Below, piece by piece: positions 8,302 through 17,996 of a DNA stretch of 64,000 nucleotides (its first letter is position 1; each line of letters begins with the position of its first letter). The notes under the pieces are model-generated. The model searched no databases, had not been told where the DNA came from, and worked only from the letters and a program-made list of their open reading frames with translations. The position numbers and the translations under genes were made by a program. This DNA is from Lachnospiraceae bacterium (GTDB taxonomy: Bacteria; Bacillota; Clostridia; Lachnospirales; Lachnospiraceae), in the NCBI GenBank assembly GCA_030524635.1, contig JAUNGG010000008.1, positions 17,817-81,816 of the forward strand. Reading direction: 5' to 3'.

Positions 8302-9816
8302 CTATGACAGCCCGATCATAACGGCCAGCACCACTGCGATGGATGCAAACGCCACCAGCACGCCCTGGAACTTGATCTGGAACTTGGCCCACTGTCCCCA
8401 TTCCAGCTTTGCTGCCGCCAGTGCACCTAACAGACAGCCGGAGGTGGGAACGATAAAGTTGGTGAAGGCATCGCCTAACTGGAAGGCAAGCACGGCAACC
8501 TGCCGCTCTACCCCCACTAAGTCTGCCAGAGGCGCCATAACCGGCATGGTCAGCGCGGCCTGTCCGGAACCGGACACCACGAAGAAGTTAAATACCGACT
8601 GGAACACATACATCAGCCATGCGGAGATCACCGGCGGGAAGCCCTGCATGCCCTCGCTGATGCTGTGCAGGATCGTATTCAGCACCGTTCCGTCAGTGGC
8701 GCTGGTGCCGCCCAGGATAATGATAATTCCCTGCGCCATACCCACGCACATAGCGGCTCCCAGAAGGTCGGCTGCACCGCGGTCAAAGGATTTGGCGATA
8801 TCATTGACCCTCATATCATTTAAGTGGAACACAACACCGATAATGCCGGCAACCAGACCCATTACAAAAAACTGGGATGCAATCTCCGGGATATAGTAGC
8901 CCTGGGTCACCACGCCCCAGATGGTCCACACCATGCAGGCGGCAACTGTCAGGATCACCAGCTTATGGCCCAGGGTAAAGGGCAGCTCCTCCCTTCCCTT
9001 CTGGGAAAACTCATTCCGGTAGGCTTCGTCCGACTCATAGGCTACGGACAGTTTTGGATTTTTCTTGATCTTCATGGCATAGCGCATGGTAAATACGATG
9101 GTCAGGCCGGTAAAGAAGATCCACAGCGGGATCCGAAACCAGGCGCCGGACATTACGGGAACTCCTGCGATTCCCTGGGCAACTGCCAGGCCGAAGGGAT
9201 TCTGCCAGGAGGAGCCAAAACCGATCTGAGTGGATACATAGGAACACATGATTCCCACTACCGCGTCATATCCCATGGCAATGAACATAGGCACAAGGAT
9301 CATAACAAAGGGGATGGCCTCCTCACCCATACCGAACACTGCGCCTCCTAAGGAGAACAGCACCACCAAAATGGGAATCAGCAGGATCTCCTTTCCGTTG
9401 GTCAGCGCAATCACCCGCATGATGCCGCTCTCAATGGCTCCGGTCCGCAGCACCACACCGAAGGCTCCGCCTACTACCAGGATAAAGGCAATAATGCCCA
9501 CCGCTGTGCCGTACTTATCTCCAACTGTCATACCTTCAAACACATAATTCAAGATACCCTGGCCGCCGAAATCCTCGGTGCCAAATAAGGGAGCTACCTT
9601 GGTGATCTTATTTCCATTTTCATCCAGAACATATGCAAAGCTGTCTGGATCCAGAACGGTTCTGGTCTTCTCTTCCCCATTCTGCATATAGGTGATCTCT
9701 TTTGTTTCATACCGTCCCAATGGGATGAACATAGTCAATACCGCAGCGAATAAGATCACTAAGAAAATGATGATATACGTATGCGGCATCTGAATCTGTC
9801 GTTTCTTCTTTTCCAT
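8302..9816 (-). CDS. YfcC family membrane transporter
   Basis: 504-residue integral membrane protein of the YfcC/DcuC-like superfamily, with about twelve hydrophobic segments. After the first helix there is a soluble insert (residues about 33-85, rich in charged residues). Typical stretches are VGIIAFILVVGGAFGVV, FGMGEEAIPFVMI and FVVPTSG-like FIVPTSGCLLGALA near the end. Family members are annotated as amino acid or short-chain acid transporters without firm substrates. The gene follows iadA by 129 bases on the same strand, which suggests transport of aspartyl dipeptides or aspartate. Substrate is inference. Confidence 0.85.
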   Translation of the reverse strand: MEKKKRQIQMPHTYIIIFLVILFAAVLTMFIPLGRYETKEITYMQNGEEKTRTVLDPDSFAYVLDENGNKITKVAPLFGTEDFGGQGILNYVFEGMTVGDKYGTAVGIIAFILVVGGAFGVVLRTGAIESGIMRVIALTNGKEILLIPILVVLFSLGGAVFGMGEEAIPFVMILVPMFIAMGYDAVVGIMCSYVSTQIGFGSSWQNPFGLAVAQGIAGVPVMSGAWFRIPLWIFFTGLTIVFTMRYAMKIKKNPKLSVAYESDEAYRNEFSQKGREELPFTLGHKLVILTVAACMVWTIWGVVTQGYYIPEIASQFFVMGLVAGIIGVVFHLNDMRVNDIAKSFDRGAADLLGAAMCVGMAQGIIIILGGTSATDGTVLNTILHSISEGMQGFPPVISAWLMYVFQSVFNFFVVSGSGQAALTMPVMAPLADLVGVERQVAVLAFQLGDAFTNFIVPTSGCLLGALAAAKLEWGQWAKFQIKFQGVLVAFASIAVVLAVMIGLS

Positions 9817-9945
9817 CTGTCTGCCCTCTCAATTCCATGTCCTGCTGCGCTACTTTTTGCATTCTGCAGCCTTAGCTTTGTTTTATTTTTTAATTTTGGG
9901 GTTTTATTTTTGCGGTCTGCGCTGCTTTGTTTTTACTCTGCTCTG

Positions 9946-11118
9946 CTACCGCTCAAAGGTCCCCCTCACCACAGCCCTTCCGCCGGAGACCATCACCTGG
10001 CCCTTTGCGATCACGGTGTGGATCCTTAAAGTTCCTTCCTCTGCCAGCACAAGATCTGCATCTGCCTTCCGGGCGATCCTGCCCTTCCTCTCCAGCTTCA
10101 AAAGCTTTGCCGGGTTGGATGTTACTGCCTTTAATGCATCGGTCAGCAAAACGCCTTCCGTCAGCACTGCATCCCGCATCTCCTGGTACAGAGAAGTCAC
10201 CTTTCCTACTCCCAGTCCGGCGAAGCTGCCGTCCGGCCCAAAGATAGGAAGGCTTCCCTGCCCGTCTGAGGAGAAGGTCACATGCTCCGGGCTGACTCCG
10301 GCATCCAGCGCCATCTTAAGCCCTGTGCTGGCCTTTACCTCATCCGGCTCCAGATGCTCTGCATCAAAGCTGGTGGTCAGATCAATATAGCCTCCCAGCT
10401 CTTTCGCATAATCGATTCCATCCTGCATCAGAGAAATTTTCCGGTTGATATGGGTGGGAAGCATATTGGACGGCGAGATCTGTGTCTCCTCCAGAACATA
10501 CCGCAGAAACGCCAGCTGCTCCTTCCCATCTCCCATATGGATATTCACTAGACCGGCCTTGGCGGAAAGGATGCCGCCTACCCGGGTATCCGCCACGATC
10601 TTGGCGAATTCCTCCCTGGTCGGCTGAGAAGAGCGGTGATCTGCAATGGCAATCTCCCCCGTTCCCACTACCTTTTCCAGCAGAATGATATCATCCATAA
10701 TACTTCCAGTCAAAGTCCGCACCGGAACCTGGTAGGAGCCGGTGTAAACATAGGTGGTGATCCCTTCCTCCTCCAGTCCCTTTGCCTTAGCCAGCAGATT
10801 GGACATGGTTCTGGTGCAGCCGTCTGTTCCCAGACACCCTACCACAGTGGTGACACCTCCCATGGTGATATCCGTCAGCGTGATCTCCGGCGTCCGGGTC
10901 TTAGCTCCGCCCTCTCCGCCTCCGCCCAGGATATGAACATGGGCATCGATCAGTCCCGGCATCAGAACCATTCCGCTGCCGTCGATCACCTCCACATCAT
11001 AGGCCGGCTCCACCGGCAGATGCTCCCCGATTTTTAAAATCTGTCCTCCGCCGATCAGTACGTCCTGGATCCCCATATCCTCCGGGCCGTACAGATGGGC
11101 ATTCTGAATGATATACAT
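9946..11118 (-). CDS. iadA: Beta-aspartyl (isoaspartyl) dipeptidase
   Basis: 390 residues, an amidohydrolase-superfamily metalloenzyme that hydrolyses beta-aspartyl dipeptides from damaged proteins. The metal-binding HxH is in GLIDAHVHILGGGGE (His60, His62); further IadA hallmarks are TRTPEITL, GVTTVVGCLGTDG, YTGSYQVP, IADHRSSQP, VNIHMGDG, LPTHINR and the metal Asp in VTFSSDGQGSLP. The similarity to the E. coli enzyme runs the whole length. Its start is only four bases after the stop of the peroxiredoxin gene, so the two are cotranscribed. Confidence 0.93.
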   Translation of the reverse strand: MYIIQNAHLYGPEDMGIQDVLIGGGQILKIGEHLPVEPAYDVEVIDGSGMVLMPGLIDAHVHILGGGGEGGAKTRTPEITLTDITMGGVTTVVGCLGTDGCTRTMSNLLAKAKGLEEEGITTYVYTGSYQVPVRTLTGSIMDDIILLEKVVGTGEIAIADHRSSQPTREEFAKIVADTRVGGILSAKAGLVNIHMGDGKEQLAFLRYVLEETQISPSNMLPTHINRKISLMQDGIDYAKELGGYIDLTTSFDAEHLEPDEVKASTGLKMALDAGVSPEHVTFSSDGQGSLPIFGPDGSFAGLGVGKVTSLYQEMRDAVLTEGVLLTDALKAVTSNPAKLLKLERKGRIARKADADLVLAEEGTLRIHTVIAKGQVMVSGGRAVVRGTFER

Positions 11119-11122
11119 GGCT

Positions 11123-11602
11123 TCAGCTCTCCTTCTCTGTACCAGATTCCCGCAGATACTTCAGGATATCTTCCGCATTGGTGTCCGGCTTCACCTTCTC
11201 CATGGCCTTTTCGATCATTCCGTTTTCATCGATCAGGTAGGTGCTCCGCACCACACCCATGGAAACCTTCCCGTACATCTTCTTTTCCTTCCACACATCA
11301 TAGGCCTGGATCGCCTGAAGCTCCGGATCCGACAGCAGGATAAAGGGAAGCTGATTTTTAGCTGTAAAATTCTGATGGGATTTTACGCTGTCCTTGCTGA
11401 TGCCGATAACCGGCACATCCAGCTTTGTAAACTCCGAATAGGCTGCTGCAAAGGCACATGCCTGGCGGGTACAGCCTGGGGTGCTGTCCTTCGGGTAAAA
11501 ATAAACCACCACCTTTTTCCCTGCAAAGTCGGATAAGGCTACCTGCTTCCCCTCCTGATCGGATAAGGTAAACTCTGGTGCTTTTGTTCCTTCTGCTAAC
11601 AT
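11123..11602 (-). CDS. bcp: Thioredoxin-dependent thiol peroxidase (Bcp/PrxQ peroxiredoxin)
   Basis: 159 residues, reduces peroxides with thioredoxin as donor. The peroxidatic cysteine is Cys44 in STPGCTRQAC, with Cys49 five residues on as resolving cysteine, the PrxQ pattern. Typical start GTKAPEFTLSDQEGK and VVVYFYPKD. Lies between a Gfo/Idh/MocA oxidoreductase (14-base gap) and iadA (4-base gap). The pairing with iadA suggests a repair or stress context. Confidence 0.93.
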   Translation of the reverse strand: MLAEGTKAPEFTLSDQEGKQVALSDFAGKKVVVYFYPKDSTPGCTRQACAFAAAYSEFTKLDVPVIGISKDSVKSHQNFTAKNQLPFILLSDPELQAIQAYDVWKEKKMYGKVSMGVVRSTYLIDENGMIEKAMEKVKPDTNAEDILKYLRESGTEKES

Positions 11603-11616
11603 CTTAAAATTCCTCC

Positions 11617-12741
11617 TTACTGCTTCTGTTTTCCTTCCATTTCCTGCTTCTCCCTTAACTTTTCCAGATAAAGTGCTTCCTCTGCCGGCAGAGAAACCTT
11701 CTTTTCCAGCCAGGAGGAAAGGTAAGCTCCATTCATGATCCTGACCGCCTTCAGTCCTTCCTGTCCATCCGCAAACAATGGGGTTCCCTGCAGGATATGA
11801 TCGGCAAAGTTGGTGATCAGCTTCTGATATCCCATCTCATTCTTTTCCACCGGAATCTCACGAAGATGATGCTCCAGCCTGCCGTATACCTCCTGGTTTA
11901 CTCTGGCAAATTCATCTGTGGACATCACATTCTCATCCAGATAAAGGTGCTCTGTATTTTCAATGGTAAGCCGTCCCTTCGTCCCCCACAGCTCCAGCCG
12001 GTTTACACCGGGATTTTCTCCGCTGGCGGTGATAAAGGTTCCATGGATGCCGTTTCGGTAGAAGAACTGAATATCTGCGCTGTCATCTACATCAAAGTCA
12101 TTATACTTCCCATAATCCAGTGTAGCCAGAACACCGTCCGGCATTCCTACCAGCCACTGCCAGATATCCAGATAATGCTGGCTCTGATTGATCAGAAGAC
12201 CGCCGCACTCCCCATTCCAGGAGCTGCGCCACGGTGCCGAATGATGATAAGCCGGGGTCCGGTACCAGGTATTGCAGATCCAGATGGCTCTGGTGACCTT
12301 TCCCAAAACTCCCTGCTCCAGCAGCTCCTTGGCCTTCTGGAATACCGGGTTCATCCGCACATTAAAGATCATGCCGAAGCTGACGCCGGCTTTTTCTGCC
12401 GCCTCCACCAGCTCCCGCACTTCCCCGGCGCACACTCCCGCAGGCTTATCCATCAGGATATGCTTCCCTGCCTTCACCATCTTCATGCCGATCTCCACAT
12501 GGCTGGTGTGAGGCGTTACGATCAGCACTGCGTCAAACTCCTCCTTATGCTCCAGCATATCCTCAACATTCAGATAAATGGCCGTACCGGGATATTCCGT
12601 CCGCAGGATCTCCTGACCCCGGGCATTCCGGCAGCACACCCCAGCCAGAGTCATTCCCTTAATCTCACCGTCATAGATCATTTTTGCATATTTGCTTCCC
12701 ATCCCGCCGAATCCGATCACGGCTGCTCTTACCTGCTCCAT
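11617..12741 (-). CDS. Gfo/Idh/MocA family NAD(P)-dependent oxidoreductase
   Basis: 374 residues. N-terminal Rossmann domain opening with RAAVIGFGGMGSKYAK, the family motif MDKPAGV (EKP-like, with Lys contacting the nicotinamide), and a C-terminal alpha/beta domain with GGLLINQSQHYLDIWQWL, whose last His is the usual active-site residue. The start at 12741 has AAAGGAGG eight bases upstream; 17 codons further upstream is also open but lacks a site. Substrate unknown, probably a sugar or inositol-like polyol. First gene of the run toward yfcC and divergent from carB. Confidence 0.88.
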   Translation of the reverse strand: MEQVRAAVIGFGGMGSKYAKMIYDGEIKGMTLAGVCCRNARGQEILRTEYPGTAIYLNVEDMLEHKEEFDAVLIVTPHTSHVEIGMKMVKAGKHILMDKPAGVCAGEVRELVEAAEKAGVSFGMIFNVRMNPVFQKAKELLEQGVLGKVTRAIWICNTWYRTPAYHHSAPWRSSWNGECGGLLINQSQHYLDIWQWLVGMPDGVLATLDYGKYNDFDVDDSADIQFFYRNGIHGTFITASGENPGVNRLELWGTKGRLTIENTEHLYLDENVMSTDEFARVNQEVYGRLEHHLREIPVEKNEMGYQKLITNFADHILQGTPLFADGQEGLKAVRIMNGAYLSSWLEKKVSLPAEEALYLEKLREKQEMEGKQKQ

Positions 12742-12880
12742 GAAAACGACCTCCTTTGTCATTGACTCCCTTATAGATCCTTTGCCGGTCACTGCTGCAA
12801 TAGGTTCATCATACCATTGCTGTTACAAATCGTCAATCATACAGCCCTGGAAAGTTCCTGTTTTCTTCACCAAAAAGTGT

Positions 12881-12908
12881 TTGCTTTTTTTCGATTTCCT
12901 AATATAAT
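12881..12908 (+). promoter_or_regulatory. carB promoter
   Basis: TTGCTT (12881-12886), 16-base spacer, TATAAT (12903-12908), then AAGGAGG at about 12922 before the ATG at 12937. No leader hairpins or PyrR-type anti-antiterminator seen. Confidence 0.6.
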
Positions 12909-12936
12909 GGACTTAAAAAATAAGGAGGACAAATAA

Positions 12937-15900
12937 ATGCCCAAAAGAACTGATATCCATAAAGTACTTATCATCGGCTCCGGCCCGATCATTATCGGAC
13001 AAGCATGCGAATTTGACTACTCCGGCACCCAGGCCTGCAAGGCGCTGCGGAAGCTGGGCTACGAGATTGTTCTGGTGAATTCCAACCCAGCTACCATCAT
13101 GACTGACCCGGAAACTGCTGATGTGACTTATATCGAACCTTTAAATGTAGAACGTCTGGAGCAGATCATTGCCAAGGAGCGCCCGGACGCATTGCTGCCG
13201 AACCTGGGCGGCCAGTCCGGCTTAAACCTGTGTGCTGAGTTAAATAAGGCCGGCATCCTGGATAAATACCAGGTGAAGGTAATCGGTGTTCAGGTAGATG
13301 CCATCGAGCGGGGCGAGGACCGGATCGAGTTTAAGAAAGCTATGAATGCATTAGGCATCGAGATGGCACGCAGCGAGGTTGCCTACAGTGTAGAGGAGGC
13401 ATTAACCATAGCGGATCAGTTAGGCTATCCGGTGGTGCTTCGTCCTGCCTACACCATGGGAGGTGCCGGCGGCGGCCTGGTGTACAACCGGGAAGAATTA
13501 AAGACCGTCTGCGCCAGAGGTCTTCAGGCCAGCCTGGTAGGTCAGGTGCTGGTGGAGGAATCCATTCTCGGCTGGGAAGAGCTGGAATTAGAGGTGGTGC
13601 GTGACGCAGACAACAACATGATCACCGTCTGCTTCATTGAAAATATCGACCCCTTAGGCGTGCACACCGGCGACTCCTTCTGCTCCGCTCCTATGCTGAC
13701 CATCTCCCAGGAGTGCCAGAAGCGTCTTCAGGAGCAGGCATATAAGATCGTAGAGTCTGTTCAGGTAATCGGCGGAACCAACGTGCAGTTTGCCCATGAC
13801 CCGGTTACAGACCGTATTATCGTAATCGAGATCAATCCCCGTACCTCCCGCTCCTCTGCACTGGCTTCCAAGGCAACCGGCTTCCCGATTGCACTGGTTT
13901 CCGCCATGCTGGCAACTGGACTTACCTTAAAGGACATCCCCTGCGGCAAGTACGGCACCCTGGACAAGTACGTTCCGGACGGCGACTACGTAGTAATCAA
14001 GTTTGCCCGCTGGGCATTTGAAAAGTTCAAGGGCGTTGAGGACAAGCTGGGCACCCAGATGCGCGCCGTAGGCGAAGTTATGAGCATCGGCAAGACCTAC
14101 AAGGAAGCCTTCCAGAAGGCCATCCGCAGCCTGGAGACCGGCCGCTACGGATTAGGCCATGCAAAGAACTTTGATTCTCTCTCAAAGGAGCAGCTTCTGC
14201 AGATGCTGATCACCCCATCCAGCGAGCGGCATTTCATCATGTATGAGGCGCTCCGCAAAGGCGCTTCTGTGGAGGAGATCTATCAGATCACCAAGGTAAA
14301 GACCTGGTTCATCCAGCAGATGAAGGAGCTGGTTGAAGAGGAGGAAGCGCTGCTGGCTTCCAAGGGTTCCATGCCTTCCGATGAGCTGCTGATCCAGGCC
14401 AAGAAGGACGGCTTCTCCGATAAGTATATCAGCCAGCTTTTAGGAGTATCAGAGGAGGATATCCGCAATCACCGCATTGAGCTGGGCGTAGAGGAAGCCT
14501 GGGAGGGCGTTCATGTAAGCGGCACCGAAAACAGCGCTTACTACTACTCCACCTACAATGCACCGGACAAGAATCCTGTTTCCACTGATAAGCCAAAGAT
14601 CATGATCTTAGGCGGCGGCCCCAACCGGATCGGACAGGGTATCGAATTTGACTACTGCTGCGTACACGCTTCCCTGGCATTAAAGAAGCTGGGCTTTGAA
14701 ACCATTATCGTAAACTGCAATCCAGAGACGGTATCCACGGACTATGACACCTCCGATAAATTATACTTTGAGCCGCTGACGCTGGAGGATGTTCTCAGCA
14801 TCTACAAGAAGGAGAAGCCTCTGGGCGTGATCGCACAGTTCGGCGGACAGACCCCTCTGAACCTGGCATCGGAGCTGGAGAAAAACGGCGTAAAGATCCT
14901 GGGAACCTCTCCTTCCGTGATCGACCTGGCAGAGGACCGGGACCTGTTCCGCGCCATGATGGAAAAGCTGGAGATCCCAATGCCGGAATCCGGCATGGCC
15001 ACTACCGTAGAGGAAGCATTGGCCATCGCAGAGCGGATCGGCTACCCGGTTATGGTTCGTCCTTCCTATGTGCTGGGAGGCCGCGGCATGGAGGTGGTTT
15101 ACGATGACGAGAGCATGACCGGATACATGAAGGCTGCTGTAGGCGTAACCCCTGACCGTCCGATCCTGATCGACCGCTTCTTAAATCACGCTACCGAGTG
15201 CGAGGCCGATGCCATCAGCGACGGCACCCATGCCTTCGTGCCTGCTGTTATGGAGCACATTGAGCTGGCCGGCGTTCACTCCGGTGACTCCGCCTGCATC
15301 ATCCCATCCGCCCATATTTCTCCTGAAAATGTGCGGATCATCAAGGAATATACCAGAAAGATCGCAGAGGAGATGCATGTAAAGGGCCTGATGAACATGC
15401 AGTACGCCATCGAAAACGGCAAGGTATACGTGCTGGAGGCAAACCCGAGAGCATCCCGTACCGTTCCCCTGGTATCCAAGGTCTGCAACATCCGCATGGT
15501 GCCGCTGGCAACCGATATCATCACCTCCGAGCTGACCGGACGGCCATCACCAGTTCCGGAATTAAAGGAGCAGGATATCCCCAACTATGGTGTGAAGGAA
15601 GCGGTATTCCCATTCAACATGTTCCAGGAGGTAGACCCGCTCTTAGGACCGGAGATGCGCTCCACCGGCGAGGTGCTGGGATTATCCCGCTCCTACGGCG
15701 AAGCTTTCTACAAGGCCCAGGAGGCAACTCAGTCCAAGCTCCCCTTAGAGGGAACGGTGCTGATCTCCGTAAACCGCAAGGATAAGGCAGAGGTTGTTGA
15801 GGTAGCCCGCCGTTTCAGCCAGGACGGCTTTCACATTGTCGCCACCGGAGCCACCTGTGACCTTCTTTGCGAAGCCGGAATCCCGGCGGAGAAGGTGAAA

Positions 15901-16164
15901 AAGCTGTATGAGGGCCGCCCCAACATCCTGGATATGATCACCAACGGCAAGATCCAGCTGATCGTCAACTCCCCATCCGGCAAGGAAAGCATTCACGATG
16001 ACAGCTACCTGCGGAAGGCCGCCATCAAGGCGAAGGTACCTTATATGACCACCATCGCCGCCGCCAAGGCAACTGCCAGCGGAATCCATTATGTAAAGAC
16101 TCATGGACAGGGAGAGGTGAAGTCCCTGCAGCAGCTGCATAGTGAGATCCGGGATAAAGAATAA
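12937..16164 (+). CDS. carB: Carbamoyl-phosphate synthase large subunit
   Basis: 1075 residues, makes carbamoyl phosphate from bicarbonate, ATP and ammonia delivered by the small subunit, for pyrimidines and arginine. Two homologous ATP-grasp halves are visible: the first opens with KVLIIGSGPIIIGQACEFDY, the second with IMILGGGPNRIGQGIEFDY; each has its metal-binding ending (VIEINPRTSRSSALASKATG and VLEANPRASRTVPLVSKV). The last 130 residues are the MGS-like allosteric domain (VATGATCDLLCEAGI, GRPNILDMI). Full length and intact. carA is not adjacent: the upstream gene is divergent and unrelated, and the downstream gene is convergent. Confidence 0.97.
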   Translation: MPKRTDIHKVLIIGSGPIIIGQACEFDYSGTQACKALRKLGYEIVLVNSNPATIMTDPETADVTYIEPLNVERLEQIIAKERPDALLPNLGGQSGLNLCAELNKAGILDKYQVKVIGVQVDAIERGEDRIEFKKAMNALGIEMARSEVAYSVEEALTIADQLGYPVVLRPAYTMGGAGGGLVYNREELKTVCARGLQASLVGQVLVEESILGWEELELEVVRDADNNMITVCFIENIDPLGVHTGDSFCSAPMLTISQECQKRLQEQAYKIVESVQVIGGTNVQFAHDPVTDRIIVIEINPRTSRSSALASKATGFPIALVSAMLATGLTLKDIPCGKYGTLDKYVPDGDYVVIKFARWAFEKFKGVEDKLGTQMRAVGEVMSIGKTYKEAFQKAIRSLETGRYGLGHAKNFDSLSKEQLLQMLITPSSERHFIMYEALRKGASVEEIYQITKVKTWFIQQMKELVEEEEALLASKGSMPSDELLIQAKKDGFSDKYISQLLGVSEEDIRNHRIELGVEEAWEGVHVSGTENSAYYYSTYNAPDKNPVSTDKPKIMILGGGPNRIGQGIEFDYCCVHASLALKKLGFETIIVNCNPETVSTDYDTSDKLYFEPLTLEDVLSIYKKEKPLGVIAQFGGQTPLNLASELEKNGVKILGTSPSVIDLAEDRDLFRAMMEKLEIPMPESGMATTVEEALAIAERIGYPVMVRPSYVLGGRGMEVVYDDESMTGYMKAAVGVTPDRPILIDRFLNHATECEADAISDGTHAFVPAVMEHIELAGVHSGDSACIIPSAHISPENVRIIKEYTRKIAEEMHVKGLMNMQYAIENGKVYVLEANPRASRTVPLVSKVCNIRMVPLATDIITSELTGRPSPVPELKEQDIPNYGVKEAVFPFNMFQEVDPLLGPEMRSTGEVLGLSRSYGEAFYKAQEATQSKLPLEGTVLISVNRKDKAEVVEVARRFSQDGFHIVATGATCDLLCEAGIPAEKVKKLYEGRPNILDMITNGKIQLIVNSPSGKESIHDDSYLRKAAIKAKVPYMTTIAAAKATASGIHYVKTHGQGEVKSLQQLHSEIRDKE

Positions 16165-16180
16165 ATCATAACAAAAAAAC

Positions 16181-16220
16181 ACACTCCTGAAATTTACGTG
16201 ATGTAAACTTCAGGAGTGTT
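16181..16220. terminator. Bidirectional terminator between carB and the MATE gene
   Basis: Stem ACACTCCTGAA.TTTAC / GTAAA.TTCAGGAGTGT around a GTGAT loop, with T-run after the plus arm and A-run before it, suited to both convergent genes. Confidence 0.85.
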
Positions 16221-16224
16221 TTCC

Positions 16225-17673
16225 TTACTCCATTTTCAAGTCTCTGGCTTCCAGCCGCTTAAACAGCCGCAGCAGCACCACAAACGCCGCCGCTGCCAGC
16301 ACCACCTCCGCTGTAAACTGGGCGTAAGCCAGACCGTACAGAGGGAACAGATAATTCAACAGATACAGCGCCGGGATCTCCAGTATGATCTTTCTCATGA
16401 TCGCAAAGCACAGCGCTTCCCGTCCCATTCCCACAGCCTGGAATACGCCCACCGCCAGGAAATCGGCGCACAGAAAGGGCAGTCCCAGACAGAAGCCCCG
16501 CAGGAACCGGGTTCCATAGGCTATAATCGTTTCATTGTTCATAAACATCTGGATCAAACGCCCTGCGCCGATGTAATATCCCGCTGCAATCAACACCAGG
16601 AAGCTGATGCTTGCCTTTGCCGCAAAGACGATGGTTTCCTTCATCCGCTTCACATTTCCGCTGGAATAATTATAGCTGATCAGCGGCATGATTCCCTGGG
16701 ACAGTCCCATTGCCACATACATGGGCACCATATTGATCTTCTGGGAAATTCCCATGGCAGCCACCGCATCTGCCCCGAAGGAGGAGGTGAAATTATTTAG
16801 GATCGTCATGCCGGTTACATTTAACAGATTCTGGATGGATGCCGGGATGCCAACGCCGCAGATTCCCAGCACGATGGCCTTCCGGAAGCCGAACCGGTTC
16901 GGATTAATACAGACATAGGTGGTTTTTCGCCGTACAAACAGCAGGATAAAAAAGTAGATGCATGCCACACAGTTTGACAGGAAGGTTGCCAGCCCCGCTC
17001 CTGCCGCACCCATATGCAGCCCCTGGGGCAGAATGAAGATCGGGTCCAAAATAATGTTCAGCAGGCACCCGCTCATGGATCCGATGCTTGCATGAAGAGA
17101 TGCGCCCTCTGACCGGACCATATAGGCCAGCACTACATTTAAAATTGCCGGAACTGCGCCGCAGGTAACCGTCCATTTCATGTAAGCCGCAGTGGCGGCA
17201 GAGGTCTGGGCATCTGCTCCCAGAAGATTTAACAAGGGCTGCTTCCATACGGTGCAGAGCAGGGAAAAGATAATGCCGCAGAACAATGCACAGTAGAACC
17301 CGAAGGCAGAGCTTCTGGATACGGTATCATATTCCTTCCGCCCCAATGCCCGGCTCATCATACTGGAGCTGCCTACACCGAACAGATTATTCACTGCATT
17401 AAAGGCAAGGAGAACCGGCGCTGCCAGGGTCACCGCCGCGTTTTGGATGGGATCGTTGATCATTCCCACAAAATAGGTGTCCGCCAGATTGTAAATCACC
17501 ATGACCAGCGAGCTGATGATGGTGGGAATGGCAAGCTGGGCTACTGCCCTGGGCACAGGAGTATGCTCGAAAACTTCAATCTTTTTATCCTTTCCAGCTC
17601 TGCTTCTTTCTACCTGGTTGTCTTTTGTCTGATTCGCCTTTGCCTGATTGTCTTTTCTCTTATTATCCTGCAT
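16225..17673 (-). CDS. MATE family efflux transporter
   Basis: 482 residues with twelve hydrophobic segments in two homologous halves, a cation-coupled drug or metabolite exporter. The N-terminal 35 residues are a very hydrophilic Lys/Gln/Asn/Asp tail (MQDNKRKDNQAKANQ...), unusual for the family. The body begins TPVPRAVAQLAIPTIISSLV with YNLADTYFVG, the typical MATE entry. AGAGGAGAAGG precedes the ATG. Upstream on the same strand lies a 39-codon small ORF (17751-17870). Substrate unknown. Confidence 0.9.
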   Translation of the reverse strand: MQDNKRKDNQAKANQTKDNQVERSRAGKDKKIEVFEHTPVPRAVAQLAIPTIISSLVMVIYNLADTYFVGMINDPIQNAAVTLAAPVLLAFNAVNNLFGVGSSSMMSRALGRKEYDTVSRSSAFGFYCALFCGIIFSLLCTVWKQPLLNLLGADAQTSAATAAYMKWTVTCGAVPAILNVVLAYMVRSEGASLHASIGSMSGCLLNIILDPIFILPQGLHMGAAGAGLATFLSNCVACIYFFILLFVRRKTTYVCINPNRFGFRKAIVLGICGVGIPASIQNLLNVTGMTILNNFTSSFGADAVAAMGISQKINMVPMYVAMGLSQGIMPLISYNYSSGNVKRMKETIVFAAKASISFLVLIAAGYYIGAGRLIQMFMNNETIIAYGTRFLRGFCLGLPFLCADFLAVGVFQAVGMGREALCFAIMRKIILEIPALYLLNYLFPLYGLAYAQFTAEVVLAAAAFVVLLRLFKRLEARDLKME

Positions 17674-17750
17674 GCTTTCCTTCTCCTCTTTCTGTAACTG
17701 CGGAATCTTTTCAGCCGCAAAGCTGTAATTGCTGTAAATTAGCTGAATTA

Positions 17751-17870
17751 TTACAAGACCGCAGCAAACAATGCAGTTTTATTATACCGCTGTTTAATAG
17801 CAGACACCAGTGAAATAATTCTAAAATACAAAGCTTCCCGCCTGAACCGAATATTCAGTTTCTCCATCAT
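17751..17870 (-). CDS. Small ORF of 39 codons upstream of the MATE gene (possible leader peptide)
   Basis: Begins with two ATG codons, the first preceded by AAGGAGG with a five-base gap, and reads MMEKLNIRFRREALY..., ending LFAAVL with TAA. The peptide is basic with a mildly amphipathic middle (FRIISLVSAIKQRY). It fills a gap between the antitoxin terminator and the MATE gene, which starts 77 bases downstream on the same strand. I recognise no family. It could be a leader peptide for the transporter or a chance ORF; the strong ribosome site is the main support. Confidence 0.4.
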   Translation of the reverse strand: MMEKLNIRFRREALYFRIISLVSAIKQRYNKTALFAAVL

Positions 17871-17943
17871 GCCATCCTCCTTATTCTATTTATCCTTCCT
17901 CGTAGATCGATCTCTTTATTTTTAATAACTATATCATTTTATG

Positions 17944-17979
17944 AAAAATAGCGGCTTCCGATTCACCACCAGAAGCCGC
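17944..17979 (-). terminator. Terminator of the toxin-antitoxin operon
   Basis: Stem GCGGCTTC/GAAGCCGC (arms 17951-17958 and 17972-17979) with a 13-base loop, followed on the minus strand by TATTTTTC; 18 bases after the antitoxin stop codon. Confidence 0.8.
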
Positions 17980-17996
17980 AAGATACTTTGTTTTTG

